A DNA stretch of 64,000 bases from positions 632,401 to 696,400 of the forward strand of contig VZSF01006852.1 of NCBI GenBank assembly GCA_013398295.1. Direction: 5' to 3'. The notes under the pieces are model-generated. The model was not told the origin of the DNA. It made no database searches and was given only the letters and a program-made list of their open reading frames with translations. Below, in pieces: positions 50,410-61,590 of this stretch (the first letter of the stretch is position 1; every line of letters begins with the position of its first letter). The translations under genes and the position numbers were made by a program. The DNA comes from Chionis minor (lineage: Eukaryota; Chordata; Aves; Charadriiformes; Chionididae).

Positions 50410-51490
50410 GAGGTTATGAGAACAACAGATGTCATCTACCTGGACTTGCGCACGGCATTTGAGACTGTCCTGCATGACATCCTGGTCTGTAAATTGGCAA
50501 GCAGTGACGAGTGGTGTTCCTCAGGGGTCAGTACCGGGACCGTTATTATTTAACATCTTTGTTGGTGACACGGATGTTGGGACTGAGTGCACCCTCAGCA
50601 AGTTTGCTGAGACACCAGGCTGTGTGGAGCATTTGACATGCTGGAGGGAAGAGATGCCATCCAGAGGGACCTGGACAGGCTTCAGAGGTGGCCCTGTGCC
50701 AACCCCATTGAAGTTCATAAGGCCAAGTGCAAGATCGTACATGTGGGTCAGGGCAATCCCATGTGCAAATACAGGCTGGACGGAGAATGGATCAAGAGCA
50801 GCCCTGAGGAGAAGGACTTGGGGGTGTTGGTGGATGAGAAGCTCAACATGAGCCAGCAATGTGCGCTCGCAGCCCAGATAGCCAACGGTATCCTGGGCTG
50901 CATCAAAAGCAGCGTGGCCAGCAGGGCGAGGGAAGTTTCTCCCTCTCTACTCTGCTCTTGTGAGATCCCACCTGGAACAGTGTGTCCAGCTCTGGAGCCC
51001 CCAACATAAGAAGGACATGGACCTGTTGGAGAGGGCCCAGAAGAGGGCCATGAAAAGATGATCAGAGGGCTGGAGCACCTCTGTTATGACGACAGGCTGA
51101 GATAGTTGGGATTGTTCAGCTTGGAGAAGAGAAGGCTCCGGGGAGACTTTATAGCAGCCTTCTAGTATCTGAAGGGAGCCTACAAAAAAGCTGGAGAGAT
51201 ACTTTTTACAAGGGCATGTCGTGATAGAACGAGGGGTGATGGCTTCAGACTGGAAGAGGGGAGACTTAGAATAGATACTAGGAAGAAATTTTTCACTCTG
51301 AAGGTGGTGAGACACTGGAACAGGTTGCCCAGGTAAGTTGTGGATGTCCCATCCCTGGAAGTGTTCAAAGCCAGGTTGGATGAGGCTTTGAGCAACCTGG
51401 TCTAGTGGAAGGTGTCCCTGCCCAGTGGCAGGTTGGAACTAGATGATCTTTAAGGTCCCTTCCAACCTAAACCATTCTGTGATTCTATGA
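50410..51490 (+). mobile_element. CR1 LINE, 5'-truncated, internally deleted
   Basis: A plus-strand copy ending in exact-type octamers ATTCTGTG and ATTCTATG (51474-51489). It begins near 50410, just upstream of the RT motif A region, close to the truncation point of the copy at 298-1460. Against that copy it lacks about 100 bp after AAATTGG (near 50500), including the segment that leads up to the SGVPQGS motif. The 3' UTR and C-terminal region are otherwise well preserved. Confidence 0.95.
50431..51405 (+). pseudogene. CR1 ORF2 reverse transcriptase fragment, inactivated
   Basis: An RT remnant spread over several frames. The motif A region is legible (VIYLDL at 50431-50448), but the catalytic aspartate codon is GAG (Glu) at 50461-50463. 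A roughly 100-bp deletion near 50500 removes the segment between motif A and SGVPQGS, and the frame changes there. The next frame keeps [16 protein letters not shown]. The FADD motif is destroyed by a one-base deletion after 50610, which shifts the frame inside the catalytic codons. Further fragments lie at 50638-51009 and beyond, with the [21 protein letters not shown] block. It is non-functional. Confidence 0.9.
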
Positions 51491-51769
51491 TAACTTGCAC
51501 TAGTAAGACATACATTAAGGAGTAAAATGAGTCAGACAGCTTCCGCTATAATGTGTGCGTGTGACACCTTCCATTTTAGCAGTATTTGTTTGTCAACATT
51601 TTTATAGCAGTTTCAGTACTTAAGGGGGAAAATTCTTGGAAGCAAGAGTTGTCTTTTATAGGTTTACAAAAAAAAAACAAAAGAGAAAAAACCCCAACCC
51701 ACACACAAAGCAGGGTGAGAAAGAAGGAAACACTGTAGGAAGAAAAACCTGAAATAGAATAGGGTCATA
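51491..51769. other. Unique sequence with A/C-rich tract
   Basis: The spacer between two CR1 pieces. An A-rich then C/A-rich tract lies near 51667-51710. No gene. Confidence 0.5.
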
Positions 51770-51834
51770 TAATTGGACTTGATGATCTTAAAGGTCTTTT
51801 CCAACTTAAACGATTCAAAAATTCTGTGAATTAA
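51770..51834 (+). mobile_element. CR1 3'-terminal fragment
   Basis: A short plus-strand tail: TTGGACTTGATGATCTTAAA, then GGTCTTTTCCAACTTAAACG, then degenerate ATTC octamers. It is separated by about 280 bp from the end of the larger copy at 51490 and has its own terminus, so it is a separate insertion or an older tail. Confidence 0.85.
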
Positions 51835-52859
51835 GGGAGGGCATCAAATAACTCATCCCTGAAAAGTCCCCAGTCCTTGAAAGCACCAATAAATCCTGAA
51901 TTCTGTTCTGCACGTTTTTGGCACAGCTTTGGTGGAAGGCTGGTGACTTTACCTTATATTTCAGTTTGAGTGCTGAAGGTGCTTGAACAGAATGGTGAAA
52001 CTAGGTTGAAATTCCCTCAGGAAGAGGAAGGAAATGAGTCGGGCTTACACTTTTCAGGGAAGTTTGCTACCACCAGCAGACTGTTGTTTAAAAGAAAACC
52101 ATGGATAGCTCACTAATTTTTAAAAATAGGTTATTTATATACACACATATATGTTAATATATCTATATTTCTATATTTAATATATTCAAAATCTACTGAG
52201 TTCAGTTTGGCTCTTGGAAAGAATGAACCAAACTCTTCTTGAAGGGACTCACAACTGTGAGTATTAAATGGACAGAAGTGCTCCTTCCTTGAACTGCAGG
52301 ACTGGCATCAACATTGTCCCTAACATCATCCTGGCTTTACACAGTCATTTTGAGTTAGCATTCTGGCTCAGGGTACTGGGTGTTTGGGCTTTTATTCTGA
52401 GCTAACTCTTCTGCTATTCCATTTTCTGTAGCAAAATCTCTAAGGTAAGCAAGCTTTCCTCTTTGAACATTGTCTACACATTAGATACTGCAGCACATGA
52501 CCTAGAAAGCTTTGCTCTTTAGTGGACTTAAGGGACTTGGAAAATTATCCACAGGGATCTGGAACAGGAAGGGAAAAGGAATAAAATTAATTATGGCTGT
52601 GTCCAGTTCCTGTTTAACACTGCAGTAAGTGGGGTGTTGAACATACACGGAACAGGCTCATCTGTCTCCATAATGTAGCTATTGAACTGTTTGAGACTGA
52701 ACTCATAAAATGAAATCATACAATCTCCTGTTTTGTATGCACTTTTATAAATGTTCAAAGACTGAAACAACCAGGAGGTTGCCCAGGGCTGAGAACCAAT
52801 CAGGGTCTGCAACAGAATCTTGCAGAGAAAGGAAATAGTTCTGTAGCTATGATTAATTT

Positions 52860-52887
52860 TATCACATACCCAGCTGGGTATGTGATA
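52860..52887. repeat. Perfect 28-bp palindrome
   Basis: Two 14-bp arms, TATCACATACCCAG and CTGGGTATGTGATA, are exact reverse complements with no spacer, centred on CAGCTG (an E-box-type core). The symmetry stops at 52859/52888. It could extrude a cruciform or bind a dimeric factor, but function is unknown. Confidence 0.95.
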
Positions 52888-53330
52888 GGGTGAGGGTGGA
52901 GGGACTAACCTGAATCACCCTCAAAGAACAGTTTCTTTATAAGAAGAGATAAAATGCAAGAAGAGAAAGGCAACAGTCATGTTTGCAAGTTAAAAAACTT
53001 AACTTTTGGTTTTCTGTACCATTTCAGAAGAGAGATTCCCTTGCCTCATCGGAAATCCCACTGGAAGGAAGTTTGCAGAGTCAGAAATACCATTTTGCGG
53101 ATGATGAGGCATTATTAAATTTCCTGAGGCATCGTTTCTTTTTTGCCTGGGACAGTTTTTCTGGCTGGCCAAATGGAAGATGCTATGATTAAAAGGAAGT
53201 GTGGCTTTGTTCACCTGCTTCTTAGGGAGCCTCAAGGCAAAGCAGAGCTTTTCCGCAGACTGCCATTAATTTCATAATTTTGCTTCATAGTGAGAAGAGA
53301 GCTCTTGCTGAATGAAACACTTCTGGCTGC

Positions 53331-53348
53331 CTGACTGACTGACTGACT
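53331..53348. repeat. (CTGA)4 microsatellite
   Basis: Four exact CTGA units and a partial fifth. Confidence 0.9.
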
Positions 53349-55054
53349 AGCTGCCTGTTGGGACTCGCAGGGTAACAGACTTTGTGATAGGGTAGTGATG
53401 CTGATTTTCTCCCCAGCAAGACATATAATTTTGAAAGAAGAGGTAATACCTGTGCTGCAATACTGATCTCCTTTGTGGTTCCATAACTGTGTCCAAAAGT
53501 AAGCACCTTCACATTGGTGGGAAGGCTTCTAGCTCCACCTATTGTCAGCATTGCTTCATACTTCTTGTAAGATTGCGTCCAGATGCTTACAGTTTAGCCA
53601 AACTTTCCCCTGGGTTGAAGTTTCCTGTGTTGGGTGACTGCTCAGGTTGATTATCTTTTCTTTTAAATTGCAGCCAAAATTCTTAAGCTATTTTAGTGGT
53701 TTAGACTATAGGAAAAAAATTGGGGTTTAGCACAAGTGAAAAAAAATGTTCTAGCATCTCTCTGCCTCAGAACCAGGATGTAAGAGTTGGCAGAGCAATA
53801 GCTTCTTTGGAGGTCTTTCAGCCAGCACTACTGTTGAGCTGATACTATAAATAGAGACACGGGGATCTATGCTGTATAAAAATGCTATTTTTCTTACTTG
53901 TTGTAATAGCAGCTTTGAGATATATTAAACTGGGTACCCCAAGTCAGTTGGTAATTTTCTGTTTGATCTCTGCGCTGCAGGTCTTTGTCATTATTGAGAT
54001 AGGACAACTGGGCTAACTGGACTCCTTCATCCATCATATAAGGATAACTGGACTCGTCTCTTGAGGCTTTTTTGAAAATCCATCTATTTCTGGAAGAGAG
54101 GAGAGGAAGGGAAGAGAGGAGAGGGGAAAGTGTTCATATTCCATTCTCTTACATAAGCGTGCGCACAATGGGGGAAATTTTAATCCTGGTATTTCTTCAG
54201 CTGTTAATAACTGATTTGCAAAGTTAGCAATGTGCTTTTAGTGTATTTTTTGTATGAGTTTTGTGCAGACAAACCTAGAGCAGCACAGGAGCTATCTACA
54301 CATGTGCAAGGACAGCCTCAATGCCCCAGAGACCTCATATTTTAACAAGGCCTAGAGCAATGCAGTGGCTGATGAAAAGGTGGGGAAATGCCTGTATTAA
54401 GGGAAGAAAAGTGGAGTGTTTGGCTTTAGGGCATGATAGATTTTCTGTCAAGGGTAAACCAAAGAAAATTTTCTACTCCCTATATTGTTTCATTAAGAGT
54501 TAAATGTCTTTCAGTTGTGTATTAATATGAAAAACATCATGAAAGTGTTGAAGAGAGAAGCTTCAACAGATAACAATAACTGCTTAGGTACAGATGCACT
54601 GGTAATAATCTGGCTTGAGGCAGCCACAAGGTAACTTTTGGAGGTTCAAACAGGGAGATTCACAGCTGATCTGGGCTTCAGTCAGCTCTGAAGGACTGCT
54701 TCACTGAAAGCAGACCCGCTCTCCAGAGGATGCTGTGGCTTACCTCTAGCTCACAACTACTCCATAATATTCCATACCAAATCGCTCAAACAGGAGCTTT
54801 GAACTGTCTGCCTCCTTGGAGAAGATTTCTGTCACGGCCTGTTTAGCTATCTCTGAAAGACCACATGCCCTTAATGAAATCAGCTGCGCTACCTACTCCA
54901 GACGTGGCTGAATGTGCAAACCTTCAACACGTATCAGAGGATTTTCCTGTATTCCTAAACGCAAGATGACCCTACACTTCAGAGAAGACAGCGCTGACAG
55001 GCATTATAGAGCATCAGGTGAGTTGTCACAAAGCCAAATGCTTCTGTCATTTTC

Positions 55055-55092
55055 ACCATATATATGGTAAAATGCTTTTCTCTGTGTACACA
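55055..55092. repeat. Two close short palindromes
   Basis: A 14-bp perfect palindrome (ACCATATATATGGT, 55055-55068) and a 10-bp one (TGTGTACACA, 55083-55092) lie within 40 bp in an AT-rich, TA-alternating stretch. Confidence 0.8.
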
Positions 55093-55216
55093 TATATATA
55101 CACAAGTCTTTTTTTACATTTATGAGGCCACACTCATCCTGTCACTGTAAGTTAGAAAACAAAATTCCAATTTATTTTTCTATTCTTTTACTTTTCACAC
55201 TTTCTTCTTTTTCACT

Positions 55217-55266
55217 CCTCTAAACCTCTGATTTAAACCTCTACCACCTCTAAACCTCTAAACTCC
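55217..55266. repeat. Degenerate CCTCTAAA repeats
   Basis: CCTCTAAA occurs at 55217, 55247 and 55255, with related CCTCT words between them. It is pyrimidine-rich low complexity. Confidence 0.7.
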
Positions 55267-57434
55267 TTGCTCCCAACTTTTGTTGTATCTTATCTGTGGT
55301 GTTCAAACGTGTGCTAGGCATGTAACCAAGTGCTTGTCCCCCTATATGGGACAAATGCAACTTGGAAGACTGAGTTCAGAGCTCACGCTGTGAGATTTTG
55401 ATCACATCTACAAGGTGCAATGGGAAATTCTCAAGGCAAGTAATGGAGTTATGTTGCTTCTTGTTCTGGAGTAAGATCTATTGACTTGTCCGCGCTCCAG
55501 TGCATGTTGTAGAATGGCTGTTATTTATCCAATGGAGAAAATACAAGTGGTGTTGAAGTTGCAACATTATAATTATCAGTCCATCATTTCAAACACTGAA
55601 ATGTGCTTACCAAAGGTTTTCTTAAAGGGAGAACTGGGGAGAAAACATGTTGATTCTGTCTAAAACTCAGTGTTGATCTTTTCCATTTCTAAATTACTTT
55701 TCCTTATCAAGTTTTCGTTTCATGATTCAAGTTAGCTAAAATCAGAATGAAACATCTAATTTCTGGTGAAACAATATTTTCATTGACCTAATATATTATT
55801 TTCTGAAAGTTATTTTGCACACAAGGTACACTTTGTGTGTGGATTTATTTATTACTTTCATTCTGCTTTAGAACACAAAGTATTTTCTCAGTCCAGAGCA
55901 CAAAATGAAAAAAAACGTGCATTAGCAGGGTAGGAACTGTGCTTTTCATTTTGCAGGTTGAGTTCAAAGCTCATTCTGTTCCAAAATGACACAAAAAGAA
56001 GAGGTGCCTGGGGATTATCTGGGCGCCCAGGAGGCTGGGAGCGCAAAGTTCATTGCTTTGCCTGGGACTAGGACAGCAGCTCTGGCAGGGTACTAACAAA
56101 GAGGTTGTCAGACCTCAGACTTTAAGCATGAAATTCACTTTTCTGGTCCAGAAAAGAGCAAAACCTTGTCTGTTGCTCTACCCCATCCTCGGGACTCCAC
56201 ACACATGCTGTCCAGCAGAATCACCTTTGAGCCTGGTGTGCCCAAGTCACATCTGCAGGGAGCTTTGTGTACAGGGGGAACTGCAGGTCCTCCTGCAGCA
56301 GCACACCTCCAGTGCAGAGGTGCCAAGCCTCATGTGTGGAGTGCAAGACTCACAAATTGACATCCTCTGTTATCCTGCCGCTCACTGCCTTACTCCTTCC
56401 TCCCCTCTTATGATGACAATTCATATGGGCTGAACATCTGTCCTTTGTGGTCTGATATGCAAGTCCCAGCTGGCTGGTGGGTCACTGTGTTCCCCTGATG
56501 AGGTGGGTGAGGCACACCAAAGTCCCAGAGCATCCAAGAAGGTGAAATGGAGCCCTGAGGCAGCAGGGAGCATGAGGGAGATCTGCCACCTCTGCTGAGT
56601 GTCGTCATCCGTGTCTTGACCTGGGCCTGCTTCTCCACAGGCACTGCGATGTAGGTCCCTAGGAGAGGGGTATAAACATCACGATGTCTGCACCAGTGTC
56701 CTCCTAAACTGTCAACTCATGGTGCTTACTGCATTACAAAGCTATCCAGGGGGATTAAAACAGGCTTGCAGGGCTGCCCCTCTGATCCCAGCGCCTGTGT
56801 CAGGCTGCCTCAGATTGCACTTCTATATTTTCGCTTCAATATATATAGTTTTCAGTGCTCTAGCCCCACTCCCTAATTCTATTTCCGACCTCCTGCTGCT
56901 GGCTAAGTCCGTAGGATTTTCAGTGGTACACAGACTACCCTGTCACTCCTCTTTCTGCTTGTTTAGTCTCTGGACTGACAGAGTCTGTCTCTTTCCTCAA
57001 AGGTGTGAAAGAGCCATCCGGTCTAAAGTACTGCTTACACAAAACCGTGGCTGTTACACAGCACTTCATTGATCATGCATTGATTAATCCTGTTGATTTC
57101 ACAAAAGAGAAGGGTGTCATTCCCTCCCTGCTCCCCTCCCTGCTGCCAGTGAGGGCACAGGGGCACATGGATATGCTCCATGTCACGTGAAATCCACTTC
57201 CAGCTTTGGGGATGGAAGTTGGGTCTCTGTATTTCCGGCACAGACCAGTGCTACCCCTGTCACATACTAGAGTATGGAGTAATGGTCGGGGCTGACAACT
57301 CAAGATGAAGGGGGAGGCCGCTTGAAAAAGAAGAGCGGACCTGGGTTTTGGTTTGGAGTTTGGTGCTACTGGCCTGATGCCAAATGTTGTACCTTTAGAT
57401 ACAAAGACATACTCTAACGTATCTTTAGAAGAGA

Positions 57435-57816
57435 GATGGAGTTGTTTAGACTGAAGAAGGGAATGGTCTGGGGAGACCTTATTTGAGCCTTTCAATATGT
57501 AAAGGGGACTTATAAAAAAATGGGGACTTTTTTTACCATGTCCTGTAGTGACAGGACAAGAGGTAACGGTTTTAAACTGAAAGAGGGTAGGTTTAGATTA
57601 GATGCAAGGAAGACATTCTTTACTATGAGCATGGTGAGACACTGGAACAGGTTGCCCAAAGAAGTTGTGGATGCCCATCCCTGGAAGTGTTCGAGGATGG
57701 GTATGATGGGGCTTTGAGCAATCTGATCTAATGGATGATGTCCCTGCCCACAGCATGGGGGTTGGACTAGATCTTTAAAAGCTTCCTTCCAACCCAAACC
57801 ATTCTATGATTCCATG
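57435..57816 (+). mobile_element. CR1 LINE 3' fragment
   Basis: A plus-strand CR1 tail covering the ORF2 C-terminus and 3' UTR and ending in octamers ATTCTATG and ATTCCATG (57801-57816). It starts within the block that encodes [11 protein letters not shown] in better copies. The coding remnant at 57520-57717 keeps [21 protein letters not shown] and RHWNRLPKEVVD, then loses frame. No catalytic RT motif is included. Confidence 0.93.
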
Positions 57817-60539
57817 CTGTTAAAAACCCACTAAGTTAACCTCTATAGCATGCCTGGGAAATGGCTTATTATTATTCCAAATGCTTTGCAGCATTGCAAC
57901 AATTCAGGGGGAGAAGTGGCACCCAGACTTTCTGACTTCTAGGTCTACGGTAATGTGGCTTCTTCTTTCTTCCTTTGTGGTGCCCAGTGCCTTCAGCTGG
58001 CACAACCGAAGTCTGACTTTCTGTGAGGTTTAATCAAATCCGAGTTTTGTATATCAAGGGAGAAGCACGGGAGAAAGAAATTCTGAAGAGGTACGTGGAT
58101 GTATTGGAAGAAAAATTACTCAAATGAAGGTAAAACCTATTACAGACAACCAGAGAAGTCACAATTACTTCTCACTTACACATCCATGCTTTTAGAATTA
58201 TGTGTCTAGAATTTATGGTTTGGTTTATGTACTAACACAGACTGTTTTAGAATTAAAGGAGCAATGAGTCCTGGTCTTGGTTTGCTGATAGATTTGCACT
58301 GGGGAATCTAACTTCTGCTACTGATTGCCCCAGGTACTCAGCCTTTATTTTCAAGCTAGATACTGTAAATTTTCTTCAGCACAGTTGAACTACAGCAGCA
58401 TTTGCAGACTGCCTGTCAGATAAAAATCCCCTAAGATCACTGAAACTTTCCTTCAAACACAGCCACAGTTAGGCCTGGGAGATGCGCTGTCTACAGGGAG
58501 TTGTCTGTCTCCAAACCCAGACCTGCTCTACTACTACTGGAGTGACTGTTAAGTCAGCTGTATTGTGTAATTATTTACATAGAACAACTTTCACATAAAC
58601 TGTTCCAGGATACTCTGCAGAATTAAATAGCACAATTATGCATGAGGAAGCTCTGCTGTCAGTCAGTCTTGTGAACCAGGCATTGATGTCACTGAAAAGT
58701 TTTCATTCATTCTCTAAAACATTTAACCAACTGCCAGAGTGCAAAGATAATCAATATGTAAGCAAGTTAAAAACACAAACAGGGTAGAGGCTTGGCATCT
58801 GCCTACAAGCTGGAAAGTTAAATGTTTCCTAAGTCCAGTGTTACAAAATAAAGATACCATTTCTTGCTGACATGTTTTACCAGTGTACATTCCAGATTGT
58901 CACTAGCTTCCTGTAGGTCTCTGTCTCTCAATTCAGTGCAGTTCTCTCTTCCATCTGTCAGTATAATCACAATACACCATTGCTTAAAAATCCTTCTTAC
59001 ATTTGGTTACCTCTTCACCTTCTCTTTTCTCACCTCCTCTATTAGGTTCCAGTATCTTCCCATTGCCTGCACAGGTCTGCTGTGTTCACAGCTCTCAACT
59101 CTTATTCATGCCGTACTACTCCAGCCTGTTTATTAAAGTGACTTTTTTGTAGCGTTCTCATAGTCTTGCCATTGTGGCCTTCCTTGTAGTGCTTTTTAGG
59201 GTAACTGAAGTAACTTACTAGGAAGGGCTAACTGGTTTCAGAAATACTTTTCTAGGAAGCATCCTTAATATCCAGCATCCTGAAAAGTGCTTTTCAAATG
59301 AGGAGAGCTCTCTAGGTTGCAAACTTGCATTCAAACCAAGAATTCAGGCAGTCTAACTTCAGGTGTCAAACCTGGGCAGTAGAATTAAGATCCTCACCCC
59401 TCTGTAGTGCAAATGAAACTTCCAGGGGATGCTTCTGAGTCCCCAGATATTCCATGGGAAAATGATAGGAATTTGAAGACCCAAAGTACCCAAAGTTGCA
59501 TTTGAGTAATCCCCTGTAGCTCCTATGCGCTTCCACAAGAGAGACTGTGTTTACAGTCTAAGGAGAGTTTTGGTGTTTGAGTAGGAACATAACGGAGACC
59601 CTAGTTCTGCTTGTGACTCTGACATACCCTGTACATTTGGCCTCATGTTCCTTGAATTCCCTATTAGCACGATAGTGATTTAGAAATGTGCTATAATTAA
59701 TGTATGTGAATGATTAGCTTCTAGAGAGAAAGGAGTCATAAATCATCTAGACTTATAGATTGGTTTAGAGACTGAAATCAAAGACTATCCTGTCTGCTGT
59801 AATATTATCTCCTTTTAATCATTACTGTTGAAAGAGTAGGATGTAGTAATGTGGAGAATTTAAAGTGACCACTTAAGGTACTGAATACTCAAAATCAGAT
59901 AGTAAAGCAGAGAGGTTTCATTAAAATCTATTCTCTGACGTGTTTGCTTTAACTGGATATAACAAGAGATTTGTAATTAAGAAGGTGTGACTGTTTTTCC
60001 AGTGTGACAGTATTACAACGACCAGTGCAAGAGCAACTGTCCTCTAACAGCAAATAGTTATACCCTAAGCGCAGCGTTTACAGAAAAGAAGCAATATGAA
60101 ATACAGAAGAAACCAAACAAATTTCATACAGTTCTGCACAAAATAATTAATAAACTGATCAGTAGATTATAATAAGTAGATTAAATTTAGAAAAAACAAT
60201 ACAAGCACCACCTAAGACTAAGGAAGAGTAAAAGTTTTCACGTTTGAGCCTATCTTTAAAAAATAAATGATTCTTACTCTTTAGTTTTCTTTCTCTTCCT
60301 GCAAGGATTAAATTAGTTCTCCAATTAAAGGTCCACCTGGTGAGAGTAGAACTTCATTGGCAAAGGTGTCCTACAGGCCTCTTTGGGTAAGACTGTTTTT
60401 GGAAAGGTTTAATGGGAACACCTAACAGGAGTTTATTTGCCTTGCCTGTGCTGAAACTGTGTAGATTGAGCCTTTTATCCAGGCTTAGTGTCACCTTTAT
60501 GAAGGAAACATAAAACTCTACTGAAGAGTATCTTTGGGA
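57817..60539. other. Unique non-coding stretch
   Basis: About 2.7 kb with no recognised gene or repeat. A 90-codon open frame at 58864-59136 (plus) is rich in S, L and F and has no recognised domain. Confidence 0.5.
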
Positions 60540-61590
60540 TTGCATAGCATTTCTGGAAATGTCAATGGATTTTCAAAGCTGTTAAAGAGACCTGGCAATT
60601 CTTCAAGAAAACACTACTACAGGCAGAAGCACAAGCTGTCCCAATGCAGATGGATAAAAAATGTAGTAAGAGATCAGGTTAAACTGTGAACTCTTCATTG
60701 ACTTCAAGCCTAAGAAGAGAGAACAAAGAAAGTGGAAAGTAGACCAGATGACTAAGGGTGGATATAAACTGATCAAACAGGAACAACATCAGGACAAAAC
60801 ATAAGTGAAATATAGTTGTGAGGAAACATTACTAATGACAAGAAATCCTCAGTGCCTTCAATCAGTATATTAGAAGCAAGAGGAAGACCAAAGCCCATAG
60901 TTTTCTGCTGACTAATGGACAGGAAAAGTGACTAACTAAGGACATCAAGAAGGCAAATTATATATATGCTTTTGAGCCTGTCTTCACCAAAAAGGTCAAC
61001 TGTGACCTAATACAGCTATGGCCAACAACAAAGGGGCAAGGTCTCAGACTGGAGTATGGAAAGAACAAATTAGAGAGTAAATTAGGTAAATTAAGGTTTT
61101 CAACTCAGCTGAGTCTGACAGACTTTATCTTAAGATGCATGAATCATAGAATCATGGAGTGGTTTGGCTTGGAAGGGACCTTAGAGGTTATCTAGTTCCA
61201 ACCCTCCTGCCACAGGCAGGGACACCTTCCACATGAAGATTTGAAGGAAGGAAGCCTCTTGGAATGATTAACAAGTTTGTGCCCTTGGGGAGAATGAATT
61301 ATTTACCAGGTCTTTAGTGAAGGGAGGAAAAAAGGATCCAAGAAATACAGTTCTATAGTCAGTTTAACTTCAGTCCTTGGAAAACATTTAACAGAAAATG
61401 AAAGTATTAGAAGCTTTGGAAAAATAACTAGGGGATGGGTAGCAGCAGCAGACTTTGATTTCTTCCAAGCAAATCATGTCAGACTAGTCTAATTTTCTTC
61501 TGTGGCAGTGTAGCTGGCTTTTGGATAGAGGAACAAAAAAGTAAAATCAAATATTCAGGCTTTTTTGTGACGATCACCCAAGAAAGTTAA
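60540..61590 (+). mobile_element. Ancient CR1/L3-like LINE ORF2 remnant, interrupted
   Basis: A plus-strand relic of an older CR1/L3-clade LINE covering the region between endonuclease and RT and the first part of RT. Landmarks in the family order are CTTCAAGAAAACACTACTAC, GAAGCACAAGCTGTCCCAAT, ATATTAGAAGCAAGAGGAAG (near 60868), CCTGTCTTCACCAAAAAGGT (near 60980), a CTCAGCTGAGTCTGACAGAC block before the interruption, and the block near 61466-61540 that translates to KSCQTSLIFF and VAGF. The last corresponds to the GRSCLTNLI region of CR1 RT. The coding frame is badly broken. A younger CR1 tail splits it at about 61144-61231. Confidence 0.75.
61144..61231 (-). mobile_element. CR1 3'-end fragment nested in the older LINE
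   Basis: A minus-strand tail of about 90 bp with octamers CATAGAAT and CATGGAGT (61145-61160), then GGTTTGGCTTGGAAGGGACC, and ending at GGGACACCTTCCA. CATGAA flanks it at 61138-61143 and 61232-61237 and may be a target-site duplication. The left copy could also be part of the element's own terminal repeat. It contains no coding sequence. Confidence 0.88.

Larger units (their letters stand above)
51835..57434. other. Unique stretch with palindrome and short repeats
   Basis: About 5.6 kb without a recognised gene. It includes an AT-rich block at 52130-52190, the 28-bp palindrome, (CTGA)4, a purine-rich run at 54091-54130 and a C/T-rich block at 55217-55266. It becomes GC-richer from about 55990 to 57370. 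In that part open frames at 56053-56433 (plus), 56408-56644 (minus), 56719-57072 (plus) and 57073-57495 (minus) are longer than elsewhere, but none is a family I recognise. Confidence 0.5.

Noticed and set aside
55217..55266. CCTCTAAA words as interstitial telomere repeat
   Set aside because: The unit is not CCCTAA, and the copies are few and irregular.
56018..56040. GGGCGCCC-containing segment as a possible retroviral primer-binding site
   Set aside because: It does not match a tRNA 3' end well, and no LTR end lies beside it.
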